Shown here piece by piece: positions 1-13,648 of a DNA stretch of 64,000 bases. Made by a program: the position numbers and the translations under genes. The notes under the pieces were generated by a model. The model did not search any database and was not told the DNA's origin. It saw nothing but the letters and a program-made list of their open reading frames with translations. Within the stretch, counting starts at the first letter, position 1. The number at the start of each line of letters is the position of its first letter. This DNA comes from Ypsolopha sequella (taxonomy: Eukaryota; Arthropoda; Insecta; Lepidoptera; Ypsolophidae), in assembly GCA_934047225.1 (NCBI GenBank), contig OW203997.1, forward strand, positions 1,412,417 through 1,476,416. The letters are read 5' to 3'.

Positions 1-598
1 ATCCCGCTAAATCCTGTTATGCGTACGGCTTTCTTTAAAAAAAAATCTCTTATACGTGTCTTATTTTTCTCAATATGATTTATGCGAAGTTGTAAGTAAG
101 TGTATATATGTATATAAGTTATACATAATATATAAGTTTATATATGCCCAGGGATTGTGATTTTCCATATCAAAGTTTTTAACCCATTTCATCCCCATTA
201 GGGGATGGATAATTTTTGAAAACTTTCCTACATGTATCTCATTATACGTTTTAAGGAAAGAATATTTAAGCAAAGTTTTAAGTAGATACACTCAAGTGAT
301 GCAATTTTCGATATATAACTTAACACGCTATTTTACCCCCTCGGGGGATGAGTTTTGTAAAACCCTCTTACAGGTTTCTCATAATTTATTAAAAAGAGTA
401 TTTATGCGAAGTATGTTGACTCTTCAGTATTATGTTGATACTCCCACGGATTATGATTTTCCAAACAAGTTTCTACCCCATTTCGTTATGAATTGATTTT
501 CAAAAAATCCTTTCTTAGCGGATGTTTACGCAATAAAAGGAACCTACGGTGCAAATTTCATGTTCCTAGGTTTAGCTGTTTAGTCTTGGCGTTGATAA

Positions 599-645
599 AT
601 CAGTCAGTCAATCAGTCAGTCAGTCAGTCAGTCAGTCAGGGTATT
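599..645. repeat. TCAG microsatellite at a LINE/repeat end
   Basis: GTTGATAAATCAGTCAGTCA and further CAGT units are followed by GGGTATTCTTTTATATA. The same end occurs at 61925-61970, preceded in both by CCTTCTTAGCGAATAT-like sequence. This is a common lepidopteran repeat terminus, probably LINE-derived. Confidence 0.6.
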
Positions 646-3404
646 CTTTTATATACAAATTTGTACGGAACCCTCGACGGGCGAGTCCAACTCGCACTTG
701 TCCGTTTTTTCAAGATAGGTAGTCTGGTCACTGTTAAGGACTACTTAAGGCTAAATTTAAATGTATTCAGTAGTAAAGGTAAAACATAAGTTAGACAATT
801 ACCTATCGACTAAACATAATTGAAAAAAGAAATAGTAACTTATTTGCACTCAAGGAGCAGCCTGTAGCTGCTTGATATCACTTGTGATGAACACTTGAAC
901 ACTTGATTTTGCTTAATGGTTGTGGTCGCGACTGGCGAGTATTGAATTACTCCTGACGATAATCTGAAAGCTCTGAAAACAGCCTTTTGGTTTTATATAG
1001 CTCCGCGAAATTACCTTTAGCTCTTACTTTGGCAAATATTAAGAGTTTTGAGTTATTATAGTTCTGAAAAGGTTAACTTGAATGCTTTCTAGTAATTTCC
1101 TAACGTCAGCCATATTTATTCACTAAAATAAAAAAAAAACGAACTGAAAATAACATTTTAATACAACGAAGCAAAATTAAATAACATGTTCTATACAATT
1201 TTAAATATACGTTTTTATATATGAGTATAACTTTTACTTCTAAAGCGACAAACCATCAAACACCTCATTTTTTCATTTTTTTTTATTTAAAATGTCCTGA
1301 AAATTTGCAATTACGAAAGGCCCGTCTCGCATATAGCACTATTATCCTAAAGTTTCACGATAATATACCAATCGCACTATGTTTTGCATTTTATCTGACT
1401 TTAACATGCTACTAACTATTTTTTAAGAATACAACACTTACATATCTAGCCATTTTGAAACTTGGTATAATGACAGGGAATGGCGCCATTATAAATAAGT
1501 CATTTAAACCCACCATTAGTGTTTCTGCGTACAAACAATCTTAAACAGAAACATTTTAAAACCCGAAAGTCCTGGAGAAGCGTTATTCATTTCTATCAAA
1601 AAGGTTTTAAGTTGTCATAGAGTTACATCCAAGACTAATGTAGAACCTATTAGTTGTATTGTATGGTTATATTAACGTTAAATTAAGGTTGTGAAGGTTA
1701 TATTTGGGTTTTGAGTAAGTAGTTAGAAAGGTTATAGATAAGAGCTACAGGTTTTGCTGTAGCTCTCAGAAAGGTTCTACAACGTGGGCCCTTTTTGCAC
1801 TCAGGAGGTTAATATAACGTTAATATAAAGTAATTGAGACTACAAAGACTTATGAGCAGATTTCCATACAAAGGTATTAGAACCTTTTCAGTACCTTTCT
1901 AAAACCTTAAAAGTTACTTGGGTAGCCCCTAACTATGGAAGGTCAACATTTTATTTTGCAAAATTAGCAAAAAGTGTTTTCGATCCGTGATACTAATCAC
2001 TTATGATATTGGCTATATAAATAAATGTAACCCTATCTATCCCCTCCCTACGTAACTAAAACAAACAAACAAGTAGAACTGAATGTAATTAGACCCCAGT
2101 AAATATCGTACTATACATTTATTATAGATTTGCTCTCTGCTATAGAAAAAAGTCACATAAATGAGAACATCCAAAACAGATTTCTTCGTCGCATTAGTAG
2201 AATCAATGAAGCATCCACGTCGCCACATTCTTGGTTCGCCCATCCTAAAGTTTCCAAATGATGGCCCGACCCAAGTTATATCATTTAGAAACAAAGAGAT
2301 CGTTGTCCTAATAGCGGGTACTTGCAAACAGAACTTTCTAACGATTAAGGTAAAGAGTCGGACAGTCATCTCCATTTTATTATCGTGATATTTTCCTAGA
2401 AATTAGTAAATTTTGTCGACTTCTAGCTGACTACCAATTAGCTCAGTTAGCAGTTAGTTAGTAGATGGATGATAAATATCCACATTACTACAAGTTACCA
2501 AACTTAAAGTTACCGCGCTGCCCACCCAGCAATCACGTATACCTTTTAGGTACTACGGAACCCTAAAAACCACAAAAATATGTATGCCCCCCCCCCATCT
2601 CTCCGAAACTGGTAAACCGAAAAATATGAAAAAATTGTCGATTATATGTTACTGGCCAATAACAGGAAAAATATAGCGATTAAAAACAATTGAGCACAAA
2701 TGAAAAATATAAAAAAGAAGTAAAATAAATTAAAAGAATATTTAAAAAAATACAATATGGGTATCGAAATGTAGGTATAAAAATCACAACAATGGCAGCA
2801 CAACATTACCCCGTTTGGATCGCCAGTCTGATTCTCTGGCCAAGGCACAGAGGACCATTATGGCGAGGTAAGCCGCAGCCCTTAATACTTTATATTCTCT
2901 GCCTTGGGTCACCAGAGGCGTCGAACAAACCAAACCTGCTTGTATGAAAGTTAACTAACTTATTACTTTGTTAAGGCATGTATTTAACGCGGCGACAAAT
3001 TAATCTGAATTAGGGATTTAAAAAAAATTAAAGCCGGTAGCAAAAATAATAGGTTGGCTGCTACATTGAAGGATAATTTTAAGTAGAAAGTAGCAGCTTT
3101 ATAATCAGGTTATAGGCTTTGTTTTAACTTAAACTGGCATTGATTTTTTGTTTTGGTAACTGAATTTATTATTAAGCGAACATTTGACGACGGATAAAAA
3201 GTAGAAAACAGGCTTTCTTAAATTATACAATGAGGTTGTATATAAAGTTAACTGAGATGTGAAGAAAATATGACCATGGTCATGAAAAACATACTTTGTG
3301 CGACATTTTTAGAGCTCTGAATAAAACAAATAGTGACATGCAAAAAAAATAGTTTAAGTTTAAAAATAATAAAAAAACTGAACATAACCTAACTTTACAG
3401 ACCC

Positions 3405-3665
3405 AATATGACTTCTGCAATTGCTTCGGCGTTGCGGAAAGTGCAGCCCCTTCGCCCTTGCGTAACAAAGCACAGTCACCCATGCTCACCTTCGCAGCTT
3501 CGGCTTGTTGGTCGCCTTCGGCGACCAGCCTCAGCCGCTACGGCTCGCTCGGTTGCCTATGCCTTGTTACAGCAGGCGAGGGCTGCCCTTCCTCCACGCC
3601 TACGGCTTTTTATATACACTCTAGGGGTAGTACCCACAAGACTGTATAGAGTCGGGGTGCTCTGA
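3405..3665. other. GC-rich island of unknown nature
   Basis: A ~250-bp block with GC well above its surroundings, containing GGTCGCCTTCGGCGACCAGC (a perfect hairpin) and the related words GCCGCTACGGCTCGCTCGG and CTCCACGCCTACGGC. Two frames are open but no domain is seen. It may be a dispersed repeat. Confidence 0.4.
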
Positions 3666-5025
3666 TTCGGTTTTGGAACTTATTCAACCTATTTGCTTCT
3701 ATGCAACGAGCGCGCTTGTCGCCGTTTTCATTCAATTATGATTCTACAAACAAAAATACTGAAATCCTAATACTTAATTATAGTACCCGTTTTAATTTTT
3801 ACAGCTGCTTGCAAATCGCAGCCCGAATGTGTATTTTTATATGCAAGCCTATAGTTGCCTATAATAGAATGTTTGCTATCCCACTGTTAAAATTAGTCGC
3901 CATGTCATTATTTATAGTACCTCGCCTATGATTTTATTGGCCCTGTTTAATATGTTTGCTACCTTTAAAGTAGCAGCCATTATTTAGTTTTTATAAATCC
4001 CCGCATTATAAAGCTCATCTAATATAATTATTGCTAAAATATTTAATTGCTGCCAAGTTATTTTTTAGAAACAAAATAGTTAGTCGCCCTTTAAGTTGTT
4101 AGTCGCTTCGAAAATAATTTGCCCTTTGTTAATACCTTGATCAAGTCTTAAGGTTACGGTGCATCGGTAGAGACATTCGTCCAAGGTAGGGACACAGACA
4201 GAAACACTGAATTGTGACTGAATACAAATGAGTAAAAAGGTATACCTTCGCTATTGTTCTCTAAGTACATCCTGTCTACCAGCCAGTGCAGGGAGGGGAG
4301 CAGCCTTTTGTAGAGATGCCACAGACCACTAGTGGTCTGTATAACAAATATAACATGATGATACGTATATTTACTATATACGTGAATCCTGATCTCATCC
4401 TACGACGTTTTATTCCACGACATGTGAACGGGCTTATCCTAATTTTGTCTCTTTTTTATAAAATTATATAATTATATTAAATAATTTATTAAATAATTAT
4501 ATTTTATAGTTGAAAAAATATATCTACTTTATATCTTTAGATACATCCTTTGTGCAGATTTTTTTGCGATTCGAAATGCGATTTTATCATTGATAAAAAA
4601 ACCAGAATCTTGGTCGATTTTTTACTTTGTAAAACCAAATTGTATGATAATTATAATTAAGTACAAGATATTAAAGAACACATAATTTAGCAAGTACTTT
4701 TGCGGATGGTTTTTTGAAAATTTTACCTTAACCCTGAAATGAATGAGATTTTATTTTTGTATGAAATTGGAAACAGTTATAAAAATACCAAAAAAATAAT
4801 AAGAAAAAAAATTTAACGAATATTTTTTGATTCAAATTTTTAGAAATAAATACAAGAAAAAAAAATGAAAAGCTGTTGCCAAACATATTTTTTAGCTCAT
4901 ACATACAATCATACAATTACTATAATTTTTAACATAAAATTATGTGAATTATAAATTAAAAAGCCTTTGTGCCGTTTTCGACTCAAGATGCATTAAGTTA
5001 AGACATCATCATGAAGTGAGCTATG

Positions 5026-5166
5026 CGGTGTAACACGACGTAACTTATTTGACAGGACTAAACTTAATTTAAAGGTTCTGACTTTTTCTTTTTGTATCAA
5101 AAAGACAAAGACGGGACGCATAAAATAAGGTTAGTCTTGTCAAATAAGTAAAGTCGTGCTACACCG
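5026..5166. mobile_element. 141-bp MITE (family A, copy 1)
   Basis: Terminal inverted repeats CGGTGTAACACGACGTAACT and its complement at AAAGTCGTGCTACACCG. A second copy is at 26086-26225. Confidence 0.7.
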
Positions 5167-5248
5167 AATTGACACCATTATGTTACATATAACGTGTTCG
5201 GTTTCCAAAACCATTATCGTCATAATATCTGCATCATTCGTTAAAATA

Positions 5249-5328
5249 ATAATAATCAGGTAGGTACATTAAAAATATATTTATGGTAATAATAATCAGG
5301 TAGGTACATTCAAAATATATTTATGGTA
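5249..5328. repeat. Two-copy 40-bp direct repeat
   Basis: AATAATCAGGTAGGTACATT and the following AAAATATATTTATGGT occur twice in tandem with one difference. Confidence 0.8.
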
Positions 5329-5968
5329 AGTACCATACCAAACTTTCACCACACGCACTAATTCCTTTTTTGGTACAATTTGGGTTCAACCAAATCAAAA
5401 ATTAAATTAAATGTCAATCAATTCTAATTAGAGCTTGCCAGCTGCAGTCTTATTTAAACAGCGATATCGATGATTGACATATCAGACCAGCATATTTTGA
5501 TACAAGTAGGTAGTATAGTTCTGTACTCAATAACAATAAGTTAAATACATAGATCTAGAAATACTTCAAATCTAACTAAAATAAGTACCTGAAAAAGATA
5601 TTCGATATAGAAAAGGTATTCAGACACATTTTGATTTAAAGGTCTCTCGACTCAGCGTTAGAAATCGGTTTGATTCATGACACAGTTCCGTTTCAGGTCT
5701 ATGCGTATTTATGTCTAAATAGCAACGAACTAAAATTATATTTCGTTGGTTGGTTTGATTTTCGAGACTGGAGCATTGGCGGATAGAGGGGAAGAGGGCG
5801 TAGGGGCCATGGCCGATGCCCCCCTCCCCCAAACACCCAGGAATTCCATACACTTGACTCGACTTTTCGATTCGATTCAGGTGCACTTTTAGACAGCATA
5901 GTAATTTATGGTATAGATATGTTTGCCAAAATCGCCATAAGGCTTAAGGTGCCTATGCCTAACTAAAA

Positions 5969-6140
5969 ACTTGCTTTTTTTACTTTATGATAAACGTAGT
6001 CAGAATAGCCCCCCCCCCAAAATCAAAACCAGAATAATTTTTTTTTTATTTCTCAATTTTTTTTCACGAAAATGGGGCAGATTTTGGTTTTGATTTTGGC
6101 TATTCTGACAAGGTTTATCAGAAAGTAAAAAAACAGTAAG
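5969..6140. mobile_element. Palindromic MITE-like element
   Basis: Left arm TACTTTATGATAAACGTAGT then CAGAATAGCC; right arm GGCTATTCTGACAAGGTTTA then TCAGAAAGTA. The interior holds a C-run and AAAATCAAAACCAGA that pairs with TTTTGGTTTTGATTTT. Confidence 0.6.
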
Positions 6141-6145
6141 TTTTT

Positions 6146-6253
6146 GTTGTTTGTTGAGAAATGAGAGGCCCGCGGGTTATGACTTGACGTATTGATCAAA
6201 CCGGTGCGTAGCAGTCACGGCTTTCATGGCATTCCCATTCCTTATTAATAGTT
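6146..6253. repeat. Dispersed repeat, copy 1 of 2
   Basis: GAGAAATGAGAGGCCCGCGG through CAGTCACGGCTTTCATGGCA is ~93% identical to 17369-17476, same orientation. Confidence 0.8.
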
Positions 6254-7549
6254 TTGTGGTACCTACAGATTCTTACATTTAGGTTTAAACAAAAAAAGTT
6301 TATTTTTTAACATCGAATATTATTGAAATGATATCATACTACAGGTACAGGTAGTATGATACCTGACGCATTGAAATATCAAGAACCGCACAATAACACT
6401 GAACTGCGGTTAACTGCCGCTGCCGCCACCTGACATAACGTTCAATAAGATCTCACATTAATATCGTAAACTGGAGCAGTATCGTTAACAGCATCTAAAA
6501 CTCTCTACTAGTGACTAATATCGGAATTACCGACGATAAATTTAAATTTTCTATCACTCTATTCAGTAAATGGTTTTTAATTTTACATACCATTAGTCAA
6601 CAGAATGAAACATTCCATTATGTTTAAAACCAAAGCGATAAAATAGTTTTCTGGTTTAGTCATCCACCATTGCTCTTCGCCTTCAAAGGACAAAAAAACT
6701 TGCGTTATCTGAACTCACAAAGTCAAATCAATAACTCTGTCTGTGTACAACACTGTTCGTAACTCTAATTGCAGAAATCAAAATGGATAGCTTGACTTGC
6801 GAACAGCTAAAGGGACTTTGTCTCACATTTTCAAACAAATTGTTAGGGAAGTATGTAGGTACTTCATGAATCACATTTTTGGAAAGCCAAACAATGAATC
6901 ATCGATGAAAGGTGAATGGTATGAAAAGCAAATTAATTACGTGAGTATTTCAAATATATTAACCTATTACTATTCTGATGATGTCTGTACGTATGATAAC
7001 TGTGCTGCGAAATCATTTTCGTCTCCGGGTCTTTACCAAATCAACGACTTATTGTGTTTTTTTTTATAGAAGTTTCAGTAACATGGCGCCTTTCCAAACC
7101 CATATAAGGCAAGACTTGGACAACTTCTCCATGTGACACGAATCGTAATGCTTGAGATAAAAATCGGTTGTTGTAATTCTGGCGCCATATGGTCAGTCAC
7201 ATTCCAAAATCTTTATACAGACGGCTGTACTTTAATGGCCATTATCGTAACATTCATAATTATTCATGATACTTAGACAAATTTTTACAAACAGGTAAGT
7301 AATATCTGTGCGATTGTGACATACTTACTTCAGTGTTTTCAATGACCTTCCACCTCCACAGATGCGTACAAAATTAAGTCCACAGCAAGTGGTCTCAGAC
7401 AAATAATAATTGGACATCAACAAGCAACTAAAATCAATAATACCTAACGTGATGTTGTCTGACGCAGTCGAGGGGAGGGGCCACTGAACCTGGGCTGGTG
7501 AGTCAATCGGATCTGCCGGTTGCGACTTGCATGGTCGGCAACATGGTAG

Positions 7550-7610
7550 AAAGTATAAAATTTCACCGCAAGCGAGAAGCCGCCGTCTGCTGTACCGCTG
7601 TCGCAGATTT
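7550..7610 (+). promoter_or_regulatory. Possible TATA promoter
   Basis: GTATAAAATTTCACC is followed ~30 nt on by GCCGTCTGCTGTACC in a locally GC-rich patch preceded by GGGGAGGGGCC. No gene is recognised downstream, so this may be chance. Confidence 0.2.
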
Positions 7611-8988
7611 ATTATCTAAATTCGTTTATTAACGATTATGACGATGACTTATTGCGATATAGTAGAAAACAATTCACGACCGTTGGTTATGGAAATCTTA
7701 GAGTAGAGCAATACACCAATTATATTCTAGAGTTGTGACTGGTTGTCTGAAAATAACCAAGCGTGCAATTTGCTCTGCATTTAGATTTTGGAATGGTATC
7801 AAGACAACTTCCATGATATAGGCGATGGCAAAAATGCAAATATATATGTGATGATGTATGCATTTTTAAACAGTTACTAGGCATTACAAGTATCTATTAG
7901 GTATTACTATCTACCGCAGGCCAATAGAAATGTCCATTTTTGTATGTTTTATAACCCTGGTTACTTTCAGGTTATCCTAAATCAGTTAAATACCAGGATT
8001 ACCTTACACAAGACAATATTAAGAGCTCATAATAGAAATGTCAACAAAGGATTACAGATTGCGGCATTGTTTTCGTCCCGCATATGCCGCGAAGCCACAA
8101 GCAAGACAGATGACCTTGGTTCTAATAAGAGATCCTAGGAACAATCCAGACTGAACCGTGACGTCATACCATCTGTTCTAGGACGAATACAGACTAACCT
8201 TCAGGCTAGGACACTCTATATATGGAGGAGCAAGTATTTAACGCAATGGACATGAGTTTTCTCCAAGTAAGGCTTGAAAGAGCGACTTGTCTGAGAATCG
8301 GGTCATGGATTTAATGAAGTTTGATGAATATGTCACATCTCATACACGACCATGTTCGATGAATCATACATAACATACACCGTATTGGATTGAGAAGCAT
8401 GGCTTCTCGTGAAATATTTCAATAGACATTCCAGTATTATACAACAAAGGGTACCAATAGCGGTATTGACATCCTGCAATATCTTTTATGTGGTTATTGG
8501 AATATATGGGTATTGAAATCAGTTAACTTTATCATTTATTTATTATTCTCTTTATTAAAAGAAGAGTAACTATATACAGGTTATTTTCATTGGTTAGAAA
8601 TCTACTATGCTATTGTACTATTAGAAATGAGGCGGTCAGCACCAGAGAGGCCTATCATTCCCAGACACAATTGAAAATTGACCAGAAATACGACTATGAT
8701 CCTTGTTCCACATTATTACCAGTTATTGATAGCAATAACTTAGCTACCTACTTATTGATAGCAATAATTTACTACTACATGACAAGAGCGTTCACACTAA
8801 TATGTTTAGTCAACATTATCAATTATGTTGTATTCAAGAAAACAAATAAAGGATTAATAATACATTCGATGATTCATTTGAGGAAACATTCCATTTACGT
8901 ATTACAGAATATTTTTATCAAGACCTTCGTCTTGTAGGCGCTGTTTCGGTACACGTTCGTATCATTTTGATTCTTGGTGATTTGCTAA

Positions 8989-9351
8989 TCAAAGCAAATC
9001 GTAGAACCGAGGCAAGGCAAGACTACTCTGAATCTGAATAGCGTTCCGTTTCTGCAAACCATTCAGGGTATCGAGAACATGTATTGTGTTCACTGTCACT
9101 GTGTGTAGCTCGAGAATAACGGGTGCCATTGTTGTCATCGGAATCAAGACCACGAGTCCACGACATGGAATCTGCTGACTCATCGCTCCGGCTTTCAATT
9201 TGTGGAAGTTGAGTAGACTGACGCACAGGAAGTCAGTAAGTTGCATGTGGAATATAGGTACTTCTTTTTCTATTCGGTATGAATCGCATGGTGTGTTGAC
9301 AAGAAAACTATCTATGGAATTAAAACCCATCGTATAAATTTGACAAAACAA
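8989..9351 (-). other. Possible decayed or terminal coding segment, Ser/Asp-rich
   Basis: The minus strand from about 9226 to 9023 reads an acidic Ser-rich tail, including QLPQIESRSDESADSMSW, SDSEHNTCSRYPEWF and a final ERYSDSE before a stop. Composition is protein-like rather than random. An alternative overlapping frame is open for 120 codons. No family is recognised and no clear splice acceptor was found. Confidence 0.25.
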
Positions 9352-12300
9352 CAGGACAAAACTAACAAGTACTTATTTTGATGATACGTGAAAAATTCCA
9401 AAACCTGGTCCACAGTCCCAGAAGCAACCGATTCAAAGTTTTGGATCTCACTCGATTCGTATTCGATCCGAGCATGTCAACGACCTTTCTGCCGCTAGAA
9501 CGTAAAAGAACTCGTCTCAAAACTTTATCGACCGGCAACATGTTGGTAATTAAGGAATTTCAAGTTTGTGCATTGCACGGATGGGTGCGAATCTGTTCTA
9601 ATATTCTTCTTGCAAGCGTCCCACTTTTTATTCGACTCAAGATAATCTAAGATAATGCAATTTGCTAACTTTAATTAGTTTATAAAGTATTTTTTTCTCA
9701 TGTTGTGTGATATATGAATTGGACTTAACGTTAATTAAACTTGCAAGTATTTTAACAAGTACCTACTCATATTATCAGACAAAATTATTTCAAAAACAAT
9801 ATTTAACAACAGTCAGTATCCAAGGAAACCAGCTTTTCCGCAATAAATAGTATCAATCAACCCTCAAACCAATCTTTATAGCGCTCAAAATAGACATTTA
9901 TTCACCAAATGCTCCGCACCGGCTTTCCCTCCGCATCCCTTTATTGATTTTACGCACAACCCCCGTCTCGTACAATTCCTAGGGCTCAAACAAACCCTAT
10001 ATCGAGGCAGGGGTGTCTCATTTCGCTGAGGGAGTAACGGAAATCTAATATGTTTTCACCCCACTACAATTCCATTGCTTCTCAAAGGGACAAATGGCTC
10101 AATGCTCGTATAAAAATTATAGTTCAAAGTAGCGAATCATTTCAATAGTTATCATTAACACATCAACTAATTTTTGATTAGGACACTAGTTATATCGGAA
10201 GGAACATGTGGAATATAGATATATAAGTAAATCTTTTTATATTTTTGTTGGTAACCAAGTAATCGTCGATTACCTATCTCTTCTCGGTGTCGGTCTCGGT
10301 AACTACCTGCCTCCATTGAATTTTATTACTTCAGTTATATATATGACAAGACACCCGCTTTTTCTTTTAATAGGTCCACATAATCCACCTGGGTCTTCCT
10401 CTTCCTCTATTTCCATTCTATTGTTCTCTAAGTTTGTTATGGACGACCATCTTTCCTCTCCTATCCTCTATTGTTTCTATAATCCTTCTCCTCTCTCCTA
10501 CCCTTCTTAGAACTTTCATTTGAGGCTCTTTCCTTTTAATTTATTCTTTCATTCGCCCTCACCACCACATCTCAAACGCCATCACTCTCTATCTATCTCT
10601 TTGTGCCATAGCATACTTAATCCAAGTTTCGCTGCTATTATACTCCAGATGTATGTGTTTTAGAACCTCTCTTTGTTTTAAAACATACATCTGGTAAGCC
10701 AGAAGAAGGCAAACTATTGTATATTCGCGTGCTGGTAGAGGTATCGTCAATTCATCCATACATTGTTTGATTACTAATTTAGTGCACGATCTCTGATTGG
10801 TCCTAAGCTTTCCCCTTCGGAATCACACAGCCCTAATCCTTGCATGTAGGTATTTTGTGGGACCAAGCTTCTGATGTCCAGGCAATCCATCCCAGGATTC
10901 GGAATGCCAACCCTTCTCTCTCACACATTCAGACGCTTATTTCTTTTGTCTAGAACGAGTATTTTTATGAGAATAACTAATTCATTTTCTTTTAAGACAT
11001 TGCTACGTTATCTTAGCGAATGATTAACTTTCATTTTCCATTGGTCGGTTTTTAGAATGAAGTCTAGTTTCATGTCTAGCAGAACGTAAATTGGCCGCTC
11101 TAAATAATTAAAAAAAGCTGTTATTTTAGAAACCATATTATACCAAACCGTTTTTACAAACCTCCGTTGTTTTTGTGGTGATCTTTTTTCAAATAAAAAA
11201 ATACAAGCTAAAATGATATTTGTTATTGACAGAAGTAATTTCGAAGTTAAAAAATCAGCTATTTCAGATGCCAAACAAATAATAACTAAAGACAACAAAG
11301 AATAATAGACTTCTTTGAGCCAGCAAGTTCATTCAACAATAATCAACTTAATTGGTATTAATTATTATGTTCCATTAATTAAGCAATTCTAAAAACTTGT
11401 CAAAATACAGACTTATTTGCTTTTTTGTGTGCTTTTCATAGTTATTTCTTAATTCTAATTCATAACACGCAATCACCAAGTAGACAGTGAACATGGGCCA
11501 CTGCAGTTAATTGTGGACGGTAAACAGTTTCTTTGTTATTGCATTAATTACAGTTTTGGATGATCGAAGTTTTGAAATCTATGACGCGTGAAAGCGAGGG
11601 AAAGTTTACACGACCCGACAATCAACATGGCGTCAAGAGAACCGGTTTTTATTATGCTTGTAATGCTGGTGCATGTGAAGTAGGTAGGTATTAAAGATAA
11701 ACATATTAAGTATGTGCTTTATCTTTTGCCAAATTTGCAAGACATTTACTTAGTAGTCTACCAACAAATGCCAACAATGTATGTTACCTAGGTATAACGT
11801 CTGCCTTTGATAATAAATTGATACCTATTTGTTATGTTATTAAACTTGAAAATTCAACCTCGGTACTAATCTGAATATGTTAGTGTATAGGTAATAATTA
11901 GTAATAAACAACCAAACAAACAACGAATATTTTGTGTAAGAGTCAAAAGCGACGTGTAAAAGAAGAGTCTTGGTTGGTTATGCTTCAAAATTCCAAAGTA
12001 TTCAAAGCTTGTTAACTTTGGGGTTTAACATTATCGTCTTTAAACTTGTTGTTTTACAACATGTGTTCGATGTTAGTCATCGGTTATTTATGGTACGTAC
12101 ATAATTAAAAAAAATTGGGGTTCGTTAGCATTAGCATCGGCATTGAAGCATACTAGGTATAGGTACTTATTGAATATAAACATTTCAGTAGTGGGAGATG
12201 TGAAGGGTTCTTTATCGTGCAGTAATCTTCGTTAAAACGGATTTTTGGAGAGTTATAAAAAAGGAAGACTGGTAAGTTGAATGACACCGGTATATTCGTT

Positions 12301-13218
12301 AGCGCGAGAGAATTAACTGCATTTATTAGCATAAAACATCGCATGATGCTAAACGGACCATGCGATGCGGCGCGGGCGCAGGTTAGCAGCTTCTTTTTTA
12401 AGATAATTTTGAAGTAAGTTAATGGTTGTTCAACTGGATTTTAACATAAAAAACTTCGGGAAAAGTTTTATCTTAGAAAAGAAAGTCCATGCATGATGGT
12501 GTATTTTGTATGTTTTACAAGTTTATTGAGGCCGTCTAACTGTGTAGGTAGGTATGTGTAATTTCTAAAATACAATTTTATCTAAGGAAATAAAAGAAAA
12601 AAATTTAATGTGTACGTGTATCTTTTATAACTTTTATTCCGTATTTTTGGCTTTGACCAAAATAAAATGAATGGACGGGCCTTGTCTTTACAGTTTCCTC
12701 ACTCATAAGCATAACGAGTCTAAGCAATTGGATATATACCTACTTCAATACCAAATTTTTATTTTTATGTTTATTTTGCTTTTTGCACTTTGTAAATGCA
12801 CAAGAAGGTATTTTTTCGTCAGTTACTTGGATGGCATGAAATAATAAGCGTACTTGTCACTCTTCTAACAGACAGAGACAGAGATGAAGTGAGAGCCGGC
12901 GCTCACTTTACTGACTTCAAGAATCTGTACGCTATGGCCCGTCCATTTATTTTATTTTGGTCGAAGATTTTTGGTACTCTTTAAATTTATTTTCGCATAC
13001 GTAGATACTTTTGTTTCTGATTTTAGGAAATTTATTGAAATACATATATTTTCTGTATATTAGAGAAAATCTAAATAAGTAGTCAAGTTAGCCTACGGTA
13101 GAGTAAACAGCAAAAGCGTAGCTAGGATTTTGTTACAAACGTGAATCAACTTTTGAAATAATGTTTAATTAAGTGCAACCGAAGAATACCTAAACAAAAT
13201 AACTTTATACGAGCAATC

Positions 13219-13648
13219 ATATAGGGTGACTGGAAATTGCTCTTATTCCTCTCGGGGGAAGAAACTAAGTGATTTGACCCCTATCACTTGGGGGTCGCAA
13301 ATCCGCCATTTTCGAGTTATTATTTTATTTTTAAAGTTCAATTTTTAATTCTTTGTTATCGTGATTTTAGACATGCAGCGTAAGATTTTTCAATTATTTG
13401 AGTGATTTTTAGCCTTAAGGAGATCGACCAATCAGTAAGCTATCAGTTCACAACAGACCAAAAAACAACAAAAACTATTCGTCGTTTTTTATTTGCCAAG
13501 TTTCGCAATTTTAAAAATAAAGCAGAGAATGTCGATTTTATCGAAAATGGCGGATTTGCGACCCCCAAGTGATAGGGGTCAAATCACTCCAAATTAATCA
13601 TAGTTTCTTCCCCCGAGAGGAATAAGAGCAATTTCCAATCACCCTATG
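13219..13648. mobile_element. 430-bp MITE with ~95-bp terminal inverted repeats
   Basis: ATAGGGTGACTGGAAATTGC at the left; GCAATTTCCAATCACCCTAT at the right. Inner blocks such as TCGGGGGAAGAAACTA and GATAGGGGTCAAATCAC are also mirrored. The ends resemble those of the element at 27444-27871 (ACAGGGTGAT). Confidence 0.8.

Larger units (their letters stand above)
1..5020. other. Gene-free AT-rich block
   Basis: Apart from the TCAG-ended repeat (490-660), fragments of the GGTTCCGTA family and the GC island, no gene is seen. Tract 2690-2800 is homologous to 15555-15860 (GTAAAA, TACAATATGGGTATC), another dispersed repeat. Confidence 0.5.
6300..13200. other. Gene-free block
   Basis: No convincing exon except the weak segment near 9.0-9.35 kb. 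A 25-bp interrupted palindrome ATACATCTGG (10655-10690) and C/T-rich tracts (10395-10600) are the main visible structures. Confidence 0.45.
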
